From an uncultured Stenotrophomonas sp. (lineage in GTDB: Bacteria > Pseudomonadota > Gammaproteobacteria > Xanthomonadales > Xanthomonadaceae): 64,000 bases of DNA. The stretch lies in assembly GCF_913778665.1 (NCBI RefSeq), contig NZ_CAJYVQ010000009.1, positions 62,001-126,000 of the forward strand, written 5' to 3'. The notes beneath the pieces are model-generated. The model was not told the DNA's origin, ran no database searches, and was given only the letters and a program-made list of their open reading frames with translations. Shown piece by piece: positions 18,975 through 27,446 of this stretch (the stretch's first letter is position 1; each line of letters starts with the position of its first letter). Both the position numbers and the translations under genes were made by a program.

Positions 18975-21125
18975 TTAATCGCCAATTCTATTGATGTTGT
19001 CGAAGAAGAATTCAGGGTCTCGTTCAGACGTCATCTGATAAAGGCCGTAGCTGTGTCCAACTCTTGCACCTCCATCTCGATAGAGCGGGTTCCACAGGAA
19101 ATTCGCACGTGCGCGGGTCGATCGCGGGAGCAGGAAATCGAACGGGATCGACACGTAGATTCCCTTGTCGAAGCTTCCTTCACCGTAGTCGGCAGACGAT
19201 ACGTCGGTCTTCGTCGCGTATGCGCCCATCGTTACGCCGTTGGCAAAGGCGCGCGAGACGGCAAGTGTTGCGCCCCAATCCTTGGCGAGGTAACGGCCGG
19301 CGCTGAGTGCGCTGACCACACGCCGCTGGTCACCCCACATGTAGTAGAAGGTTGCATGGCCGGTAGCAACGCTGTAGTCCCGGAAACTGAACCGCTGGTC
19401 GAAATCGCGTTGCTTCACCCAGTTTGCTTCGACCCCCAGTGCCCAGCGCTCGTCCAGCGGACGATAAAGAACTTCGCCGCCAGCGCCTGCATACATTGAT
19501 TCCAGCATGCCGGCGTAAGCCATGCCGTAAAGGTCCCGGCCAAGATGGTGGGTGCTGGTCAGCTGCAGGCTGGGCAACGTCAGGTCTTCAGTCGTCATGT
19601 AACGACGAATATTCGTGCGAACCCTCGGCAGGCGGCTCGGGGCGTCGTAGCGGAACTTGTCGTAGTTGTTGTAGGCGTTATAGCTGATGTTGCCACTGAG
19701 CCACAGATTACGGGTGAAGTAGAAGCTCGCGCCGTAAGTGCCGGCGACCTGGAACAGCACAAACCCGTCTGGACCACCCAGGGATTGCTGATAGCCAACG
19801 TTGAATGCCCCATCGAAGCGGTGCCGTGACGCCTCGTATAGGGTCTGCCGGCGCTGGCTGGCCGGCGGTGCCATCTCCACATGCCCGGCAAGCGTACCCA
19901 GCTCGCTCTTGTTGTTCACATAGTCCACGAACGCCTTGCGCTCCATGCTGGTCTCGACAACCGGCACGCCCAATCGGGTGTTCTGTATTGTGAACCAGTC
20001 GACGCTGGCTGGCGCGATACCATCGAGAATGCGAGCAGTTCGTCCCAGGCCCTGCGCTGGGTAATAGAAGCGTCGTTGCTCGCCAGAAACGATGATTTCG
20101 GAGCCCCGTTGGCTGATGCGGTTTACACGCAGCCCGGCGTTCTGATCAAGCTGGCTGGCCACGGCGCTCCAATCCAGGGATTGGTAATCCGCGTTGGTGC
20201 TCTCATCGGCTCGTACCTCACCATTCAATCCATGACGCTTGAGCGGGAAAGGCGCCGGGTCCAGAACCTTGGGCATGGACCTGGCTTGCGCGAGGTTGGT
20301 TCGCAGGGTGATGCCAAAAGTGGCCACGTCACCTCGCTCCCAGCCCGCATGCAGGAGCACATTCTGATTGACGGCGTAGGATGCCCCGAAATTGAATGGG
20401 CTGCGTTGAACCTGGTGATTGTTCTGCGGCTCGTGCTTGTAGTCGTTGCCGTCGTACTCGAGCTTCAGCTGAAGGGGTTCCCACGGCGTCTGATAGGCGA
20501 CACCGCCGAACACGCCAACCGGACCACGCAGCATGCCGTTGCTGTTGAATTTTCCTGCGCCCGTGGAGCGTGGGCGGGTCTCAAACCGATCATTCAGCGC
20601 AGCAAGCGGATTCTGGAAGTCGCCCCGATTGCCGATGTAACCGGTCGCTACGCCCAGGCTCGCGTCAAATGCGCCCATCCGCTTGCTTGCCACCAGGTAC
20701 TCGCTGGAGAAGAGGCCGGTGCCGCCCAGATCACGGAAGCCTGCGGAGACTTCCGGGACCCAGCGGCTTTCCTGCAGCAAGCGGATCTTCACGTCGATCG
20801 ACTTGTCCTTGTAGTTCTGGCTGCCGCTGAGCCATTGCGGGCCATAGCGTCGATTTGCCACCGATACATAGCGGAACGCGCCCTCCATCCATGGGAGCGG
20901 TTGCAGCACGAGGTTGTAACGACTGTAGGGCGATGTATGGCTTGCGGTGAACGCCAGTTCGCCTTCTTCCGCCATGCGTGCGGTCGGCGTCTGCAGCAAG
21001 CCGATGCCGCCCCAGTCACTTGCGGTTGGCGTGGGCGCTGTCTGTGCGTGCAGAACAGTGCTGATGCTCAGGCTGAGCAGGGCTACGCCGACGCGCGCCA
21101 GCGGCCTGTAGGTGGAGGTGTTCAA
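18975..21125 (-). CDS. YjbH/GfcD-like outer-membrane protein
   Basis: A 716-residue exported protein with an N-terminal signal peptide ending near STVLHAQ and a body rich in alternating beta-strand segments. It matches the YjbH/GfcD type, large outer-membrane barrels linked to group 4 capsule and Rcs-controlled polysaccharide secretion. The WGGIGLLQTPTARMAEEGEL start (core GLLQTPTARM) is typical. It is the last gene of the minus-strand export operon and its start overlaps the GfcC-like stop. Confidence 0.85.
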   Translation of the reverse strand: MNTSTYRPLARVGVALLSLSISTVLHAQTAPTPTASDWGGIGLLQTPTARMAEEGELAFTASHTSPYSRYNLVLQPLPWMEGAFRYVSVANRRYGPQWLSGSQNYKDKSIDVKIRLLQESRWVPEVSAGFRDLGGTGLFSSEYLVASKRMGAFDASLGVATGYIGNRGDFQNPLAALNDRFETRPRSTGAGKFNSNGMLRGPVGVFGGVAYQTPWEPLQLKLEYDGNDYKHEPQNNHQVQRSPFNFGASYAVNQNVLLHAGWERGDVATFGITLRTNLAQARSMPKVLDPAPFPLKRHGLNGEVRADESTNADYQSLDWSAVASQLDQNAGLRVNRISQRGSEIIVSGEQRRFYYPAQGLGRTARILDGIAPASVDWFTIQNTRLGVPVVETSMERKAFVDYVNNKSELGTLAGHVEMAPPASQRRQTLYEASRHRFDGAFNVGYQQSLGGPDGFVLFQVAGTYGASFYFTRNLWLSGNISYNAYNNYDKFRYDAPSRLPRVRTNIRRYMTTEDLTLPSLQLTSTHHLGRDLYGMAYAGMLESMYAGAGGEVLYRPLDERWALGVEANWVKQRDFDQRFSFRDYSVATGHATFYYMWGDQRRVVSALSAGRYLAKDWGATLAVSRAFANGVTMGAYATKTDVSSADYGEGSFDKGIYVSIPFDFLLPRSTRARANFLWNPLYRDGGARVGHSYGLYQMTSERDPEFFFDNINRIGD

Positions 21126-21898
21126 AGCGACACTCCCGGTACATCCATTACCTGGGTTGCAAGGAAGCGTGCAATCTCCTCATTGAGGCGAGGATTCACC
21201 CTGGCCAGGGCGCTGGGACGCAATGGCACGTACAGCACTGCTCCGGGGGCAAGCGTGGACGGGGCTGAGCGATTCCACAACGCAATGCCGATCTTTTCGA
21301 CTCTGCCGTCTGGCTCGATCACGTACAGGTCGTCCTTGCTCGCGGCGCGTAGCGCGGGACAGTGACGCAGGTAGTCGAGCGGCGCCTGCTGGGCAACATG
21401 GTGCAACGTGCAGGGCTGGGCAACGACTCCCATGACGGTTACCGTGGTGGGGCGTCCGGGATAGACCAGGCGATCTCCGTCGCCTAGCGGGCGGTTGCTT
21501 TCGTCTGCCACTTCTACTGCGCGTGCGGTCAACAGTGCGGGCACACGACCGGTCACCGGCATGCGCTTGATGTCGTCCGCAAGCGTTCTGGCGACACTTG
21601 CATCATCGGCGTCGGCGGAAGTGCTTTCTATCAGTTGGCCCAGGTCGAACAGAACACCGGCCTTCAGGCGGGTCTGCGCGATCTGCTCGGAAGCACGCAG
21701 CCATGCGGCTGCCAGTGGGTAGGCGGAGGTCTGCGGACTGGCGGCCAGAATGGCGTCACTGAGGCGTGCGCCTGCCGGCAGAATTTGCTGGCCGGGGCGG
21801 CTGACATGACCGATCACCTCGACCGATACCTGTGGAGCAGCCGTGGCGGTAGCTGCAGTTATCGTGCCCAGCAGCAGGGCAAGCAGACGCGGGCTCAT
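21122..21898 (-). CDS. GfcC-like capsule biosynthesis protein
   Basis: The 258-residue periplasmic protein begins with a signal peptide (MSPRLLALLLGTITAATATAA) and continues with SLBB-like beta-grasp features, such as VEVIGHVSRPGQQILPAGARL with the VSRPGQ turn. GfcC of E. coli is about 248 residues and works with the Wza-type exporter. The frame is open 44 codons further upstream inside the neighbour, but the chosen ATG gives the signal peptide directly and overlaps the GfcB-like stop (ATGA). Confidence 0.83.
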   Translation of the reverse strand: MSPRLLALLLGTITAATATAAPQVSVEVIGHVSRPGQQILPAGARLSDAILAASPQTSAYPLAAAWLRASEQIAQTRLKAGVLFDLGQLIESTSADADDASVARTLADDIKRMPVTGRVPALLTARAVEVADESNRPLGDGDRLVYPGRPTTVTVMGVVAQPCTLHHVAQQAPLDYLRHCPALRAASKDDLYVIEPDGRVEKIGIALWNRSAPSTLAPGAVLYVPLRPSALARVNPRLNEEIARFLATQVMDVPGVSL

Positions 21899-22581
21899 CG
21901 GTGTAGCAGATCCGGGGTATAGGGCTTGAGCTGGGTGATTTCCAGGCTGGTGCCTGGCGCGATGGCCTGACGACTCTTCCAGATGAAGCCGGTATCCGGG
22001 TCTACCCAGAAATGGTTCTCGGCCTTCCACCGCTTGCCGCGCTGTGTTTCGCGCACGTGCAGCACACTGCGGCGCTTGCCGAGAATCTCGATGGATTCAC
22101 TGCCCATGGGTTCCAGCGTGCCGCGCACTTCCACGCCGTAGCGGTAGCCCGGCATCAGGTCGTAGTAGCGATGTACAGTTACTGGGCGATCAAGCCTGTG
22201 CAGCGCCCTGAATGGGTTATCGCCCTCGATCCACATGTTCTGCAGCTGAGGGCTGCCACCAAAGGTGCCGACGAGCAGGCCATCCTGCAGGAAGACGATG
22301 CTGCGCTCACTGCTGTACCAAGCTTGGCGGCCGGCATCAATATTGCCCAGTACCAGCACGGCACCGCCATCAGGGCCGAGCACCTTGATCTGCGCATAGC
22401 GCTTCTCGGCAACCTCTCCTGCGCTGGGTGCAATGTCGGGGCGGCCTTGCAGGGCCAGTTGAGCCGTCTTGATGCTGGTACGGCCGACCACGCCGCAGCC
22501 CGACAGTCCGAATGCAATCAACAAAAACGCGACAACGCCGCGTAGCGCCGACGGTGGCGCGGCGAGAGCGATCCTGCTCAT
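21895..22581 (-). CDS. YjbF/GfcB-like lipoprotein
   Basis: A 228-residue lipoprotein with a clear lipobox LSGC at residues 26-29. The following DUF2886/YjbF-type body contains WIEGDNPFR and RYYDLMPGYRYG. It is expected on the outer membrane's inner face as part of the export machinery. Thirteen bases separate it from the Wza-like gene upstream, and it overlaps the GfcC-like gene downstream. Confidence 0.85.
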   Translation of the reverse strand: MSRIALAAPPSALRGVVAFLLIAFGLSGCGVVGRTSIKTAQLALQGRPDIAPSAGEVAEKRYAQIKVLGPDGGAVLVLGNIDAGRQAWYSSERSIVFLQDGLLVGTFGGSPQLQNMWIEGDNPFRALHRLDRPVTVHRYYDLMPGYRYGVEVRGTLEPMGSESIEILGKRRSVLHVRETQRGKRWKAENHFWVDPDTGFIWKSRQAIAPGTSLEITQLKPYTPDLLHR

Positions 22582-22594
22582 CTTGTGCCTGCCA

Positions 22595-23701
22595 TCAATT
22601 GTCGAGATCGTTGCGCGCGCTTGCCGCGTTACTGATGATCGAAGTGAAGGGAAGCAGCTGGTTTACAAAGCGGCTCCAGCGAGTGACCCCGGCCGCACCG
22701 ACGAAAACAACGTCACCGGGAAGCAGTTCAAACTGGCTGGCAACGGCAAACGCGGCGGGCGACTTGGCTTCGAGGTGGTACACCGTGGAGGGCGTGCTCT
22801 GCAGATCCTGCGAACCGCGGATCACGTAGACGGCGTTCCCGTTGGAGGTGCTTTGCTGCAGCCCGCGTGCCCGGCCAAGTGCCTGGCTGAGCGAAATGTC
22901 GCTGGTTTTGAAGCTCATCGCGCCGGGCTGGTTGACTTCGCCCACCACGAAAATTTCCTTGCGGTCCAGGTAAGGCACGTACAGGTGGTCGCTGGACTTC
23001 AGGAAAATGTTCGTGGCACCCCCTCCCTGACGACCAAGGCGATCCAGGTCGATCGTGTAGGTGACGCCGTCGCGGGTCAGCCGGACCCCGGACAAGTCGG
23101 CCTGGGTGGCGTCCAATCCGGACTGGCTGATTGCGTCGCCCAGCGTCAGCGGCGTGACGGTCAGCGGCACCGTGGCTGCTTGGCGCGACGCGCCAGTGAC
23201 CCACACGCGTTGGCTGGCATAGGTCAGGATGGAGACATCAACTTGGGGCGCCTCAATGTAGCGCGCAAGCTTGCTTGTGAGTTCCTCGCGCAGCTGGCTT
23301 GGTGTCCTGCCTGCGGCCGATATCTTGCCGACATAGGGATAGAACAGCGATCCGTCGGACTGGACGGGACGGCCCGCCGCATTGAGCTGTTGCTGGGGGC
23401 CTGCAGGAACGGTCAGCTCTGGGTGATCCCAGACCGTTATGTACAAGACATCGCCGGCGCCGATCTCGTAGGGGGCAGGTTGGTAGCGGGTCAGCGCGGT
23501 CGGCAAGCCGGGCACATCACGCGCCGCCCGATCCATGGCGATGAGCTTCGGCGTGATCGGAATCAGCTCGATCTGGTCATTGCCAACCGGCTGGTCGTCG
23601 CGTGCGAACGCGCTCGAACGCATGTGCTGTCCGGGTGCAAACATGCACCCGGACAGGGAAAGGGCCAGCGCCAAAGCGGCGCAAAGACGCTTGCAGTCCA
23701 T
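22595..23701 (-). CDS. Wza/GfcE-like outer-membrane polysaccharide export lipoprotein
   Basis: The 368-residue lipoprotein (lipobox LSGC at residues 16-19) forms the octameric export channel for the polymer. It shows the poly-export domain start APYEIGAGDVLYITVWDHPEL (core GAGDVLYITVWDHP), two SLBB repeats (VWVTGA.., IFVVGEVNQPGAM), and a C-terminal amphipathic helix of about 30 residues as in Wza. Its partner should be the BY-kinase encoded on the converging operon. A terminator-like hairpin lies between it and the upstream gfcA-like gene. Confidence 0.92.
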   Translation of the reverse strand: MDCKRLCAALALALSLSGCMFAPGQHMRSSAFARDDQPVGNDQIELIPITPKLIAMDRAARDVPGLPTALTRYQPAPYEIGAGDVLYITVWDHPELTVPAGPQQQLNAAGRPVQSDGSLFYPYVGKISAAGRTPSQLREELTSKLARYIEAPQVDVSILTYASQRVWVTGASRQAATVPLTVTPLTLGDAISQSGLDATQADLSGVRLTRDGVTYTIDLDRLGRQGGGATNIFLKSSDHLYVPYLDRKEIFVVGEVNQPGAMSFKTSDISLSQALGRARGLQQSTSNGNAVYVIRGSQDLQSTPSTVYHLEAKSPAAFAVASQFELLPGDVVFVGAAGVTRWSRFVNQLLPFTSIISNAASARNDLDN

Positions 23702-23728
23702 CGATGATTCTTCCTTGCCCTGCTGGGC

Positions 23729-23767
23729 AAAACAAAAGCCCCCGCCAGACCTGCGCCCGGCGGGGGC
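23729..23767 (-). terminator. intrinsic terminator/attenuator between gfcA-like and wza-like genes
   Basis: On the minus strand a 9-bp perfect GC stem (GCCCCCGCC and its complement) with a 12-nt loop is followed by TTTTGTTTT. It sits downstream of the gfcA-like stop and upstream of the wza-like start, so it would cut down expression of the export genes relative to the small first gene. Confidence 0.85.
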
Positions 23768-23793
23768 GTGATGACCCTGATCCGCTCGGCGGA

Positions 23794-24108
23794 TCAGTTG
23801 GTGCCGGTGGTACCGGTAGTGCCGGTGGTGCCGGTGGTGCCGCCCGGACCCGGAGGCGTGGTGCCGCCACCATTGTTGTTGCCCGCATCGTCCTTGCTGC
23901 TGTCCGCAGCAACGCTGTACAGCACGCCAGCGGCAGCAACGCCCAGGCCAACGGAAGCGACAGTGGTCAGGGTGCCAGTGGCGGCGGCGCCAGCAGCTTC
24001 TGCACCAGCGACTTCAGCGCTGGTTTCCGCAGCGGCAACCTGAGCTTCCTGGGCAAACACCGGCGAGGACAGGCCCAGCAGGGCCAGTGCGGCAATCATC
24101 TTCTTCAT
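23794..24108 (-). CDS. GfcA/YjbE-like small secreted protein
   Basis: A 104-residue exported protein: signal peptide ending at SSPVFAQ, an Ala/Val/Gly-rich middle, and a tail with GTT repeats (TGTTGTTGTTGTN). This composition matches GfcA/YjbE, the small first gene of gfc/yjb operons. Role is unknown. The nucleotide repeats behind the GTT tail may vary in number. It is first in the operon with its own promoter-like sequence upstream. Confidence 0.75.
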   Translation of the reverse strand: MKKMIAALALLGLSSPVFAQEAQVAAAETSAEVAGAEAAGAAATGTLTTVASVGLGVAAAGVLYSVAADSSKDDAGNNNGGGTTPPGPGGTTGTTGTTGTTGTN

Positions 24109-24149
24109 CTACGGGGTCTCCTACTCCGTGAGGTAAATTTTCCGTTGTT

Positions 24150-24179
24150 ATGTTGGCCGCTATTCATTTCCCCTGTCAA
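24150..24179 (-). promoter_or_regulatory. promoter candidate for the gfc-like operon
   Basis: The minus strand reads TTGACA, 18 bases, then CAACAT, ending about 42 bases before the gfcA-like start codon. The -35 is perfect and the -10 matches three of six positions, suggesting a promoter helped by an activator. Confidence 0.4.
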
Positions 24180-24216
24180 GGAAAGTGAAGGAAATGTGTA
24201 ATTGCGTTCGCACTCT

Positions 24217-24807
24217 TCAGCGGTGAGGGTGGATCTCTGCTCTTCCCGTGATGAATTTGGCCAGCGCGATTACCGCGTCGTGGGTGCGAAGGTCGGGCAG
24301 GGCGACGGGCAGGATCATGCCGGCAATCAGGGCCGCGGCAACGGCCAAGGTGCTGGCGTGGCGGGAGGGCGGTGCGGCGTTCAACACCGCTGTGCTCCCG
24401 CCCAGTCCCAGCGCCAGCCCGGCGATGACTTCCGACAGGCTGTGCGCATGCAACGGGATTCGTGACCAGGCGATCGCGACGGCCAGCAGCACGCCGCCGA
24501 GCACGCCGATGGCCCGTGCACGCCTGCCAGGACCGGCAAGCAGCGCGCCGACGACCGGATAGACGACGCTGGACATGGCTGCATGCCCGGAGAAGCCGGT
24601 GAACTGCAGGCTCTTGATGCCGATGCCCCACCCCATGAAGGCCAGCTTGGAGGAAAGCGTCACGGCGGCAACGGCCGCGATCGCAAGCATCCATCTCCAC
24701 TTCAGGCGCGCGTCGGTGCGGGGCAGGGAGAGCAGCAGCACCAGCGCCATCGGCAGCAGCCAACGGCTGTCGCCGAGGGTGGAGAGGGTTCGCCAGACGT
24801 CCGACAT
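24217..24807 (-). CDS. PAP2-family phosphatase
   Basis: A 196-residue integral membrane protein with about five helices. PAP2 motif 2 appears as TGFSGHAAMS and motif 3 as SRIPLHAHSLSE (SR-x5-H). These act on lipid phosphates such as undecaprenyl pyrophosphate or phosphatidate. The final acidic residue is Glu where Asp is usual. A role in recycling the carrier lipid used by the adjacent EPS system is possible but unproved. The ATG giving MSDVW was chosen; the frame upstream runs through the tRNA and is not coding. Confidence 0.82.
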   Translation of the reverse strand: MSDVWRTLSTLGDSRWLLPMALVLLLSLPRTDARLKWRWMLAIAAVAAVTLSSKLAFMGWGIGIKSLQFTGFSGHAAMSSVVYPVVGALLAGPGRRARAIGVLGGVLLAVAIAWSRIPLHAHSLSEVIAGLALGLGGSTAVLNAAPPSRHASTLAVAAALIAGMILPVALPDLRTHDAVIALAKFITGRAEIHPHR

Positions 24808-24915
24808 CCAGTTCTCACGGCGTTCGGCGGGCCAGCATAGCCACTCCGACGGAGTAGCAGAACGATGCGCGCTTGGTCCATTCAGCTGGACGCGGTATCC
24901 TTTGCCGCTGCCAAT

Positions 24916-24992
24916 GGCCCCGTAGCTCAGCTGGATAGAGCGTCCCCCTCCTAAGGGGAAGGTCGCCCGTTCGAATCGGGCCGGGGTCACCA
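24916..24992 (+). tRNA. tRNA-Arg (anticodon CCT)
   Basis: The 77-nt cloverleaf can be drawn by eye: acceptor stem GGCCCCG/CGGGGTC, D arm GCTC/GAGC, anticodon stem TCCCC/GGGGA with loop CTCCTAA, T arm GCCCG-TTCGAAT-CGGGC, and encoded CCA. A phage integrase gene starts about 100 bases downstream, so the 3' half is probably the bacterial attachment site left intact by integration. Confidence 0.95.
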
Positions 24993-25094
24993 GAATCAAT
25001 AGCTTAGGCAGGCTCAATGGGCGGAATTTCCCACTGTTTCCTGCATATCCACAGGATTTGGTCCCAGTGGTCCCAGCGCTCTCAGCCGCGCGGA

Positions 25095-26084
25095 TCAATA
25101 CCTGAGCTTCGCCACAGCACCATCGTCGCCTTCCGGCGTCAGATGGGCGTAGTACTTCTCGGTCGTGGCGTAATCGGCATGGCCGGCCAGGATCTGCACC
25201 CGCCGCAACGGCACCCCGGCCATGACCATGTGGGCGCAGAAGGTGTGCCGTAGGCGGTGGAGGCTGCCACCGATCCCCGCACGCTTGGCATCCGATGCGA
25301 ACCAGTCGGACACCGTGTCCTTGTGCACGGTCACCAGTGGGTCGGGTAGGTGGCGAATTGCCCAGCGCGCATACCGGTTGAGCGGCACCTCGCGCCACTT
25401 GCCGGACTTCGTACGGCCCTGGCCGTCTTCGTCCGGGTCGCTCTCGACTCTCAGCCTGCGCCCGGCTACCGAATCCTTCCCCAATCCAACCAGTTCACCG
25501 CGGCGCAGCCCCGTGTGCGCCATGAACAGCCACAGAGGTGCACGGCCAGGATTTGCCCGGTACAGCTTGCGCATCGCGGCCCGGTCATAGAACCGCACCG
25601 CCACGCTGCGGACGCCGCGCGGCGCCTGGGTCTCTTCCAGCGGGTTGAAGTCCAGTTCTTTCCACTTCACGCCACGCCGGAAAGCAGCCTGCAGCCTGCG
25701 CACTTCCTTCCCTACGGTCTCCGGTGCCACCTTGTCCTTGGCCAGGCGATCCGTCTTGTAGGACTCCATTTCCATCGGGCGCAGGGTGTCGATAGGGCGG
25801 TGCCCGAAGCGGGCAACGAACAGTCGAACCTCGCTCTTTGCCTTTCCGTGCGTGGTGGGGTGCTCGGCCTTGTACCAGTCCAGGTACGCCTCCAGGAAAT
25901 CCCTGACAGTGGGCAGCCGGGGGAGGATGCGTACCCCATGGGTCAGTTCCGCTTCTTTCGCTGCTCGTACGCCCTCAGCCTCGCGTGGGCTGACGCGACC
26001 AATGGCGACACGGCTTCGCTTGCCGCCTTCCCGCCAGTTGAGGTACGCGGCGCCATCGCGCCAGAAGATTGTGACCTTGACCAT
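25095..26084 (-). CDS. int: prophage tyrosine recombinase (integrase)
   Basis: A 329-residue site-specific recombinase. The N-terminal arm-binding part is followed by a SAM-like core-binding domain (about 60-150). The catalytic domain contains Arg in HTGLRRGEL, the HRLRHTF box, His in GHADYATT, and the Tyr in EKYYAHL. It points at the tRNA-Arg gene, the standard place for such phage integrases. Confidence 0.95.
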   Translation of the reverse strand: MVKVTIFWRDGAAYLNWREGGKRSRVAIGRVSPREAEGVRAAKEAELTHGVRILPRLPTVRDFLEAYLDWYKAEHPTTHGKAKSEVRLFVARFGHRPIDTLRPMEMESYKTDRLAKDKVAPETVGKEVRRLQAAFRRGVKWKELDFNPLEETQAPRGVRSVAVRFYDRAAMRKLYRANPGRAPLWLFMAHTGLRRGELVGLGKDSVAGRRLRVESDPDEDGQGRTKSGKWREVPLNRYARWAIRHLPDPLVTVHKDTVSDWFASDAKRAGIGGSLHRLRHTFCAHMVMAGVPLRRVQILAGHADYATTEKYYAHLTPEGDDGAVAKLRY

Positions 26085-26278
26085 TGCTTGGAGCCGTAGA
26101 TTGCAGAGTAGAGGGCCGCCTTCTCGTAGAGCTTCTTGCCCATGAAATTTCGCGGTTCGATGCCGTAGTCGGCGATGTTCGAATCGAACTGGCTTCGTGA
26201 CACGCCGCAGTAGTGCACGGCCTCGTCTACGGTCAGCCAGTCCTTTCCGACGATGTCCAGCTTTTTAGCTGCTCCCAT
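25943..26278 (-). CDS. HTH protein, probable excisionase or integrase partner
   Basis: A 111-residue protein with an N-terminal MerR/excisionase-like helix-turn-helix: WLTVDEAVHYCGVSRSQFDSN (core DEAVHYCGVSRSQ). It overlaps the 5' end of the integrase gene by about 140 bases, so both are co-transcribed. Directionality factor is the likely role from context only. Confidence 0.65.
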   Translation of the reverse strand: MGAAKKLDIVGKDWLTVDEAVHYCGVSRSQFDSNIADYGIEPRNFMGKKLYEKAALYSAIYGSKQWSRSQSSGAMAPRTSTGGKAASEAVSPLVASAHARLRAYEQRKKRN

Positions 26279-26289
26279 CGGGCTCTCCT

Positions 26290-26598
26290 TCAGTTCGCCG
26301 CCAGCGCCGCGCGCTGGGCCTTGGGTTTGCGCTCGGCCAGGCCGAGCTGGAACTGCAAGACGTTGTCGGCCGCCGCAGGCACCGCAGCCGGGCGCGCGCT
26401 GCGCTCGGGTCGGTTAAGTCGACGCCACGCCGCAATGGCCTTGTCGGGATCGGCATGCTTGCTGGTCGACCTGCAGGCGCACTCGACCAGATGGCCGCCG
26501 CCGGCGGAGGCGCAGCGCTTGTCGTGGATGTGGCGCGCGCGGTGGCCGGCGGCGCAGCTCGGCAACCCTTCCGGGTGGCTGATGTGTTCTTGGGTCAT
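26290..26598 (-). CDS. small phage protein of unknown function
   Basis: The 102-residue protein has a Cys/His-rich first half (CAAGHRARHIHDKRC and CACR), which may bind zinc, and a basic C-terminal half. Not recognised. It overlaps its upstream neighbour by four bases (ATGA), evidence that it is real and part of the left operon. Confidence 0.5.
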   Translation of the reverse strand: MTQEHISHPEGLPSCAAGHRARHIHDKRCASAGGGHLVECACRSTSKHADPDKAIAAWRRLNRPERSARPAAVPAAADNVLQFQLGLAERKPKAQRAALAAN

Positions 26599-27179
26599 GG
26601 CTTATTGCACTCCTCGATGTGGGCTTCGAGCTTCTCGATCAGGAAGGTGGCTTCGGTGGCCCGGCGGCGGCGTTCGTGCGTGCTGAGCGGCATGTGGCCG
26701 GCATCCCGGATCCACTTCAGCGGCTCAAGGAACCAGCTCGGGTCGACGGGCAGCAGCTTGCGCGGGTCGACCTTCGTGTCGGGCGGGAAACAGTCCGGGC
26801 CGGCCCAGTCCTCGCTGATCCCGCAACGCGTGCACATGCGCCGCTGGAAATCGTGGACCTTCTCGGGCTGGATAACGCGCGGTGTCTCGAACAGTGCGCG
26901 GACAACGAGCCCACGCTGGTGCGCGGCGTAGACGTGCCCTGCGTCGGCCTGCATCCAGCATCCCGGGCCGTGATCGTCCTTGTGGCGGTACTCCCAGCGC
27001 ACTGGCTGAGCGGTGTAGAGCGCTTTCAGCAAGGTGTCAGCCCAAGCGCGCACCTCGCGCCCGTCAACAGCGGTGGCCGGATCGACGCGACGCATGGCAG
27101 AAACAACCGCGGCGACAGGCGATGATGCCTTGGTGGCCTCGACAGCCGTGGCCGGGGAAATGGGTAGTGGTGCGGTCAT
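26595..27179 (-). CDS. phage protein of unknown function
   Basis: A 194-residue soluble protein with a CxxC-type pair (RRMCTRCG) and WEYRHKDDHGPGCWM region; no family recognised. The ATG giving MTAPLPIS overlaps the stop of the upstream gene (ATGA), while the frame further upstream is compositionally unlike coding. Both neighbours overlap it, so it belongs to the left early operon. Confidence 0.6.
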   Translation of the reverse strand: MTAPLPISPATAVEATKASSPVAAVVSAMRRVDPATAVDGREVRAWADTLLKALYTAQPVRWEYRHKDDHGPGCWMQADAGHVYAAHQRGLVVRALFETPRVIQPEKVHDFQRRMCTRCGISEDWAGPDCFPPDTKVDPRKLLPVDPSWFLEPLKWIRDAGHMPLSTHERRRRATEATFLIEKLEAHIEECNKP

Positions 27180-27403
27180 GCGAACAGGTCCAGTTGGTCC
27201 GGCAGTGCCGGTGCGCGCGGCGGTGCCGGCACTGGGGCGGGAGCGGTGGCGCGCATGCGTGCGCGCTGTGCAGCGTTGAAGGCGAAGCAGAACCCGAGGC
27301 CGTGTCGGCGCGCCCGGCATTCGGTCAGCAGCACGCGCGCTGTGTGCTTGGCCTGTGCAGCGGTGAGCAGCTTGTCAGCCAGGGGGTTCCTCCGAGGGCC
27401 CAA
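27176..27403 (-). CDS. small phage protein ending in LDLF motif
   Basis: A 75-residue basic protein with CRARRHGLGFCF and the tail PDQLDLFA. QLDLF-type tails occur in proteins that bind the beta sliding clamp, so contact with DnaN is possible. The start is unsure: TTG is used here, but AGGA lies just downstream of it. The stop overlaps the next gene (ATGA). Confidence 0.5.
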   Translation of the reverse strand: MGPRRNPLADKLLTAAQAKHTARVLLTECRARRHGLGFCFAFNAAQRARMRATAPAPVPAPPRAPALPDQLDLFA

Positions 27404-27446
27404 TCGGCGTGGCAGAATGCCGATCGATCCTCAGGGGGGCGGTGAC

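Noticed and set aside
24810..25398. Extension of the PAP2 frame upstream
   Set aside because: It runs through the tRNA-Arg gene and the integrase end in antisense, so it is chance.
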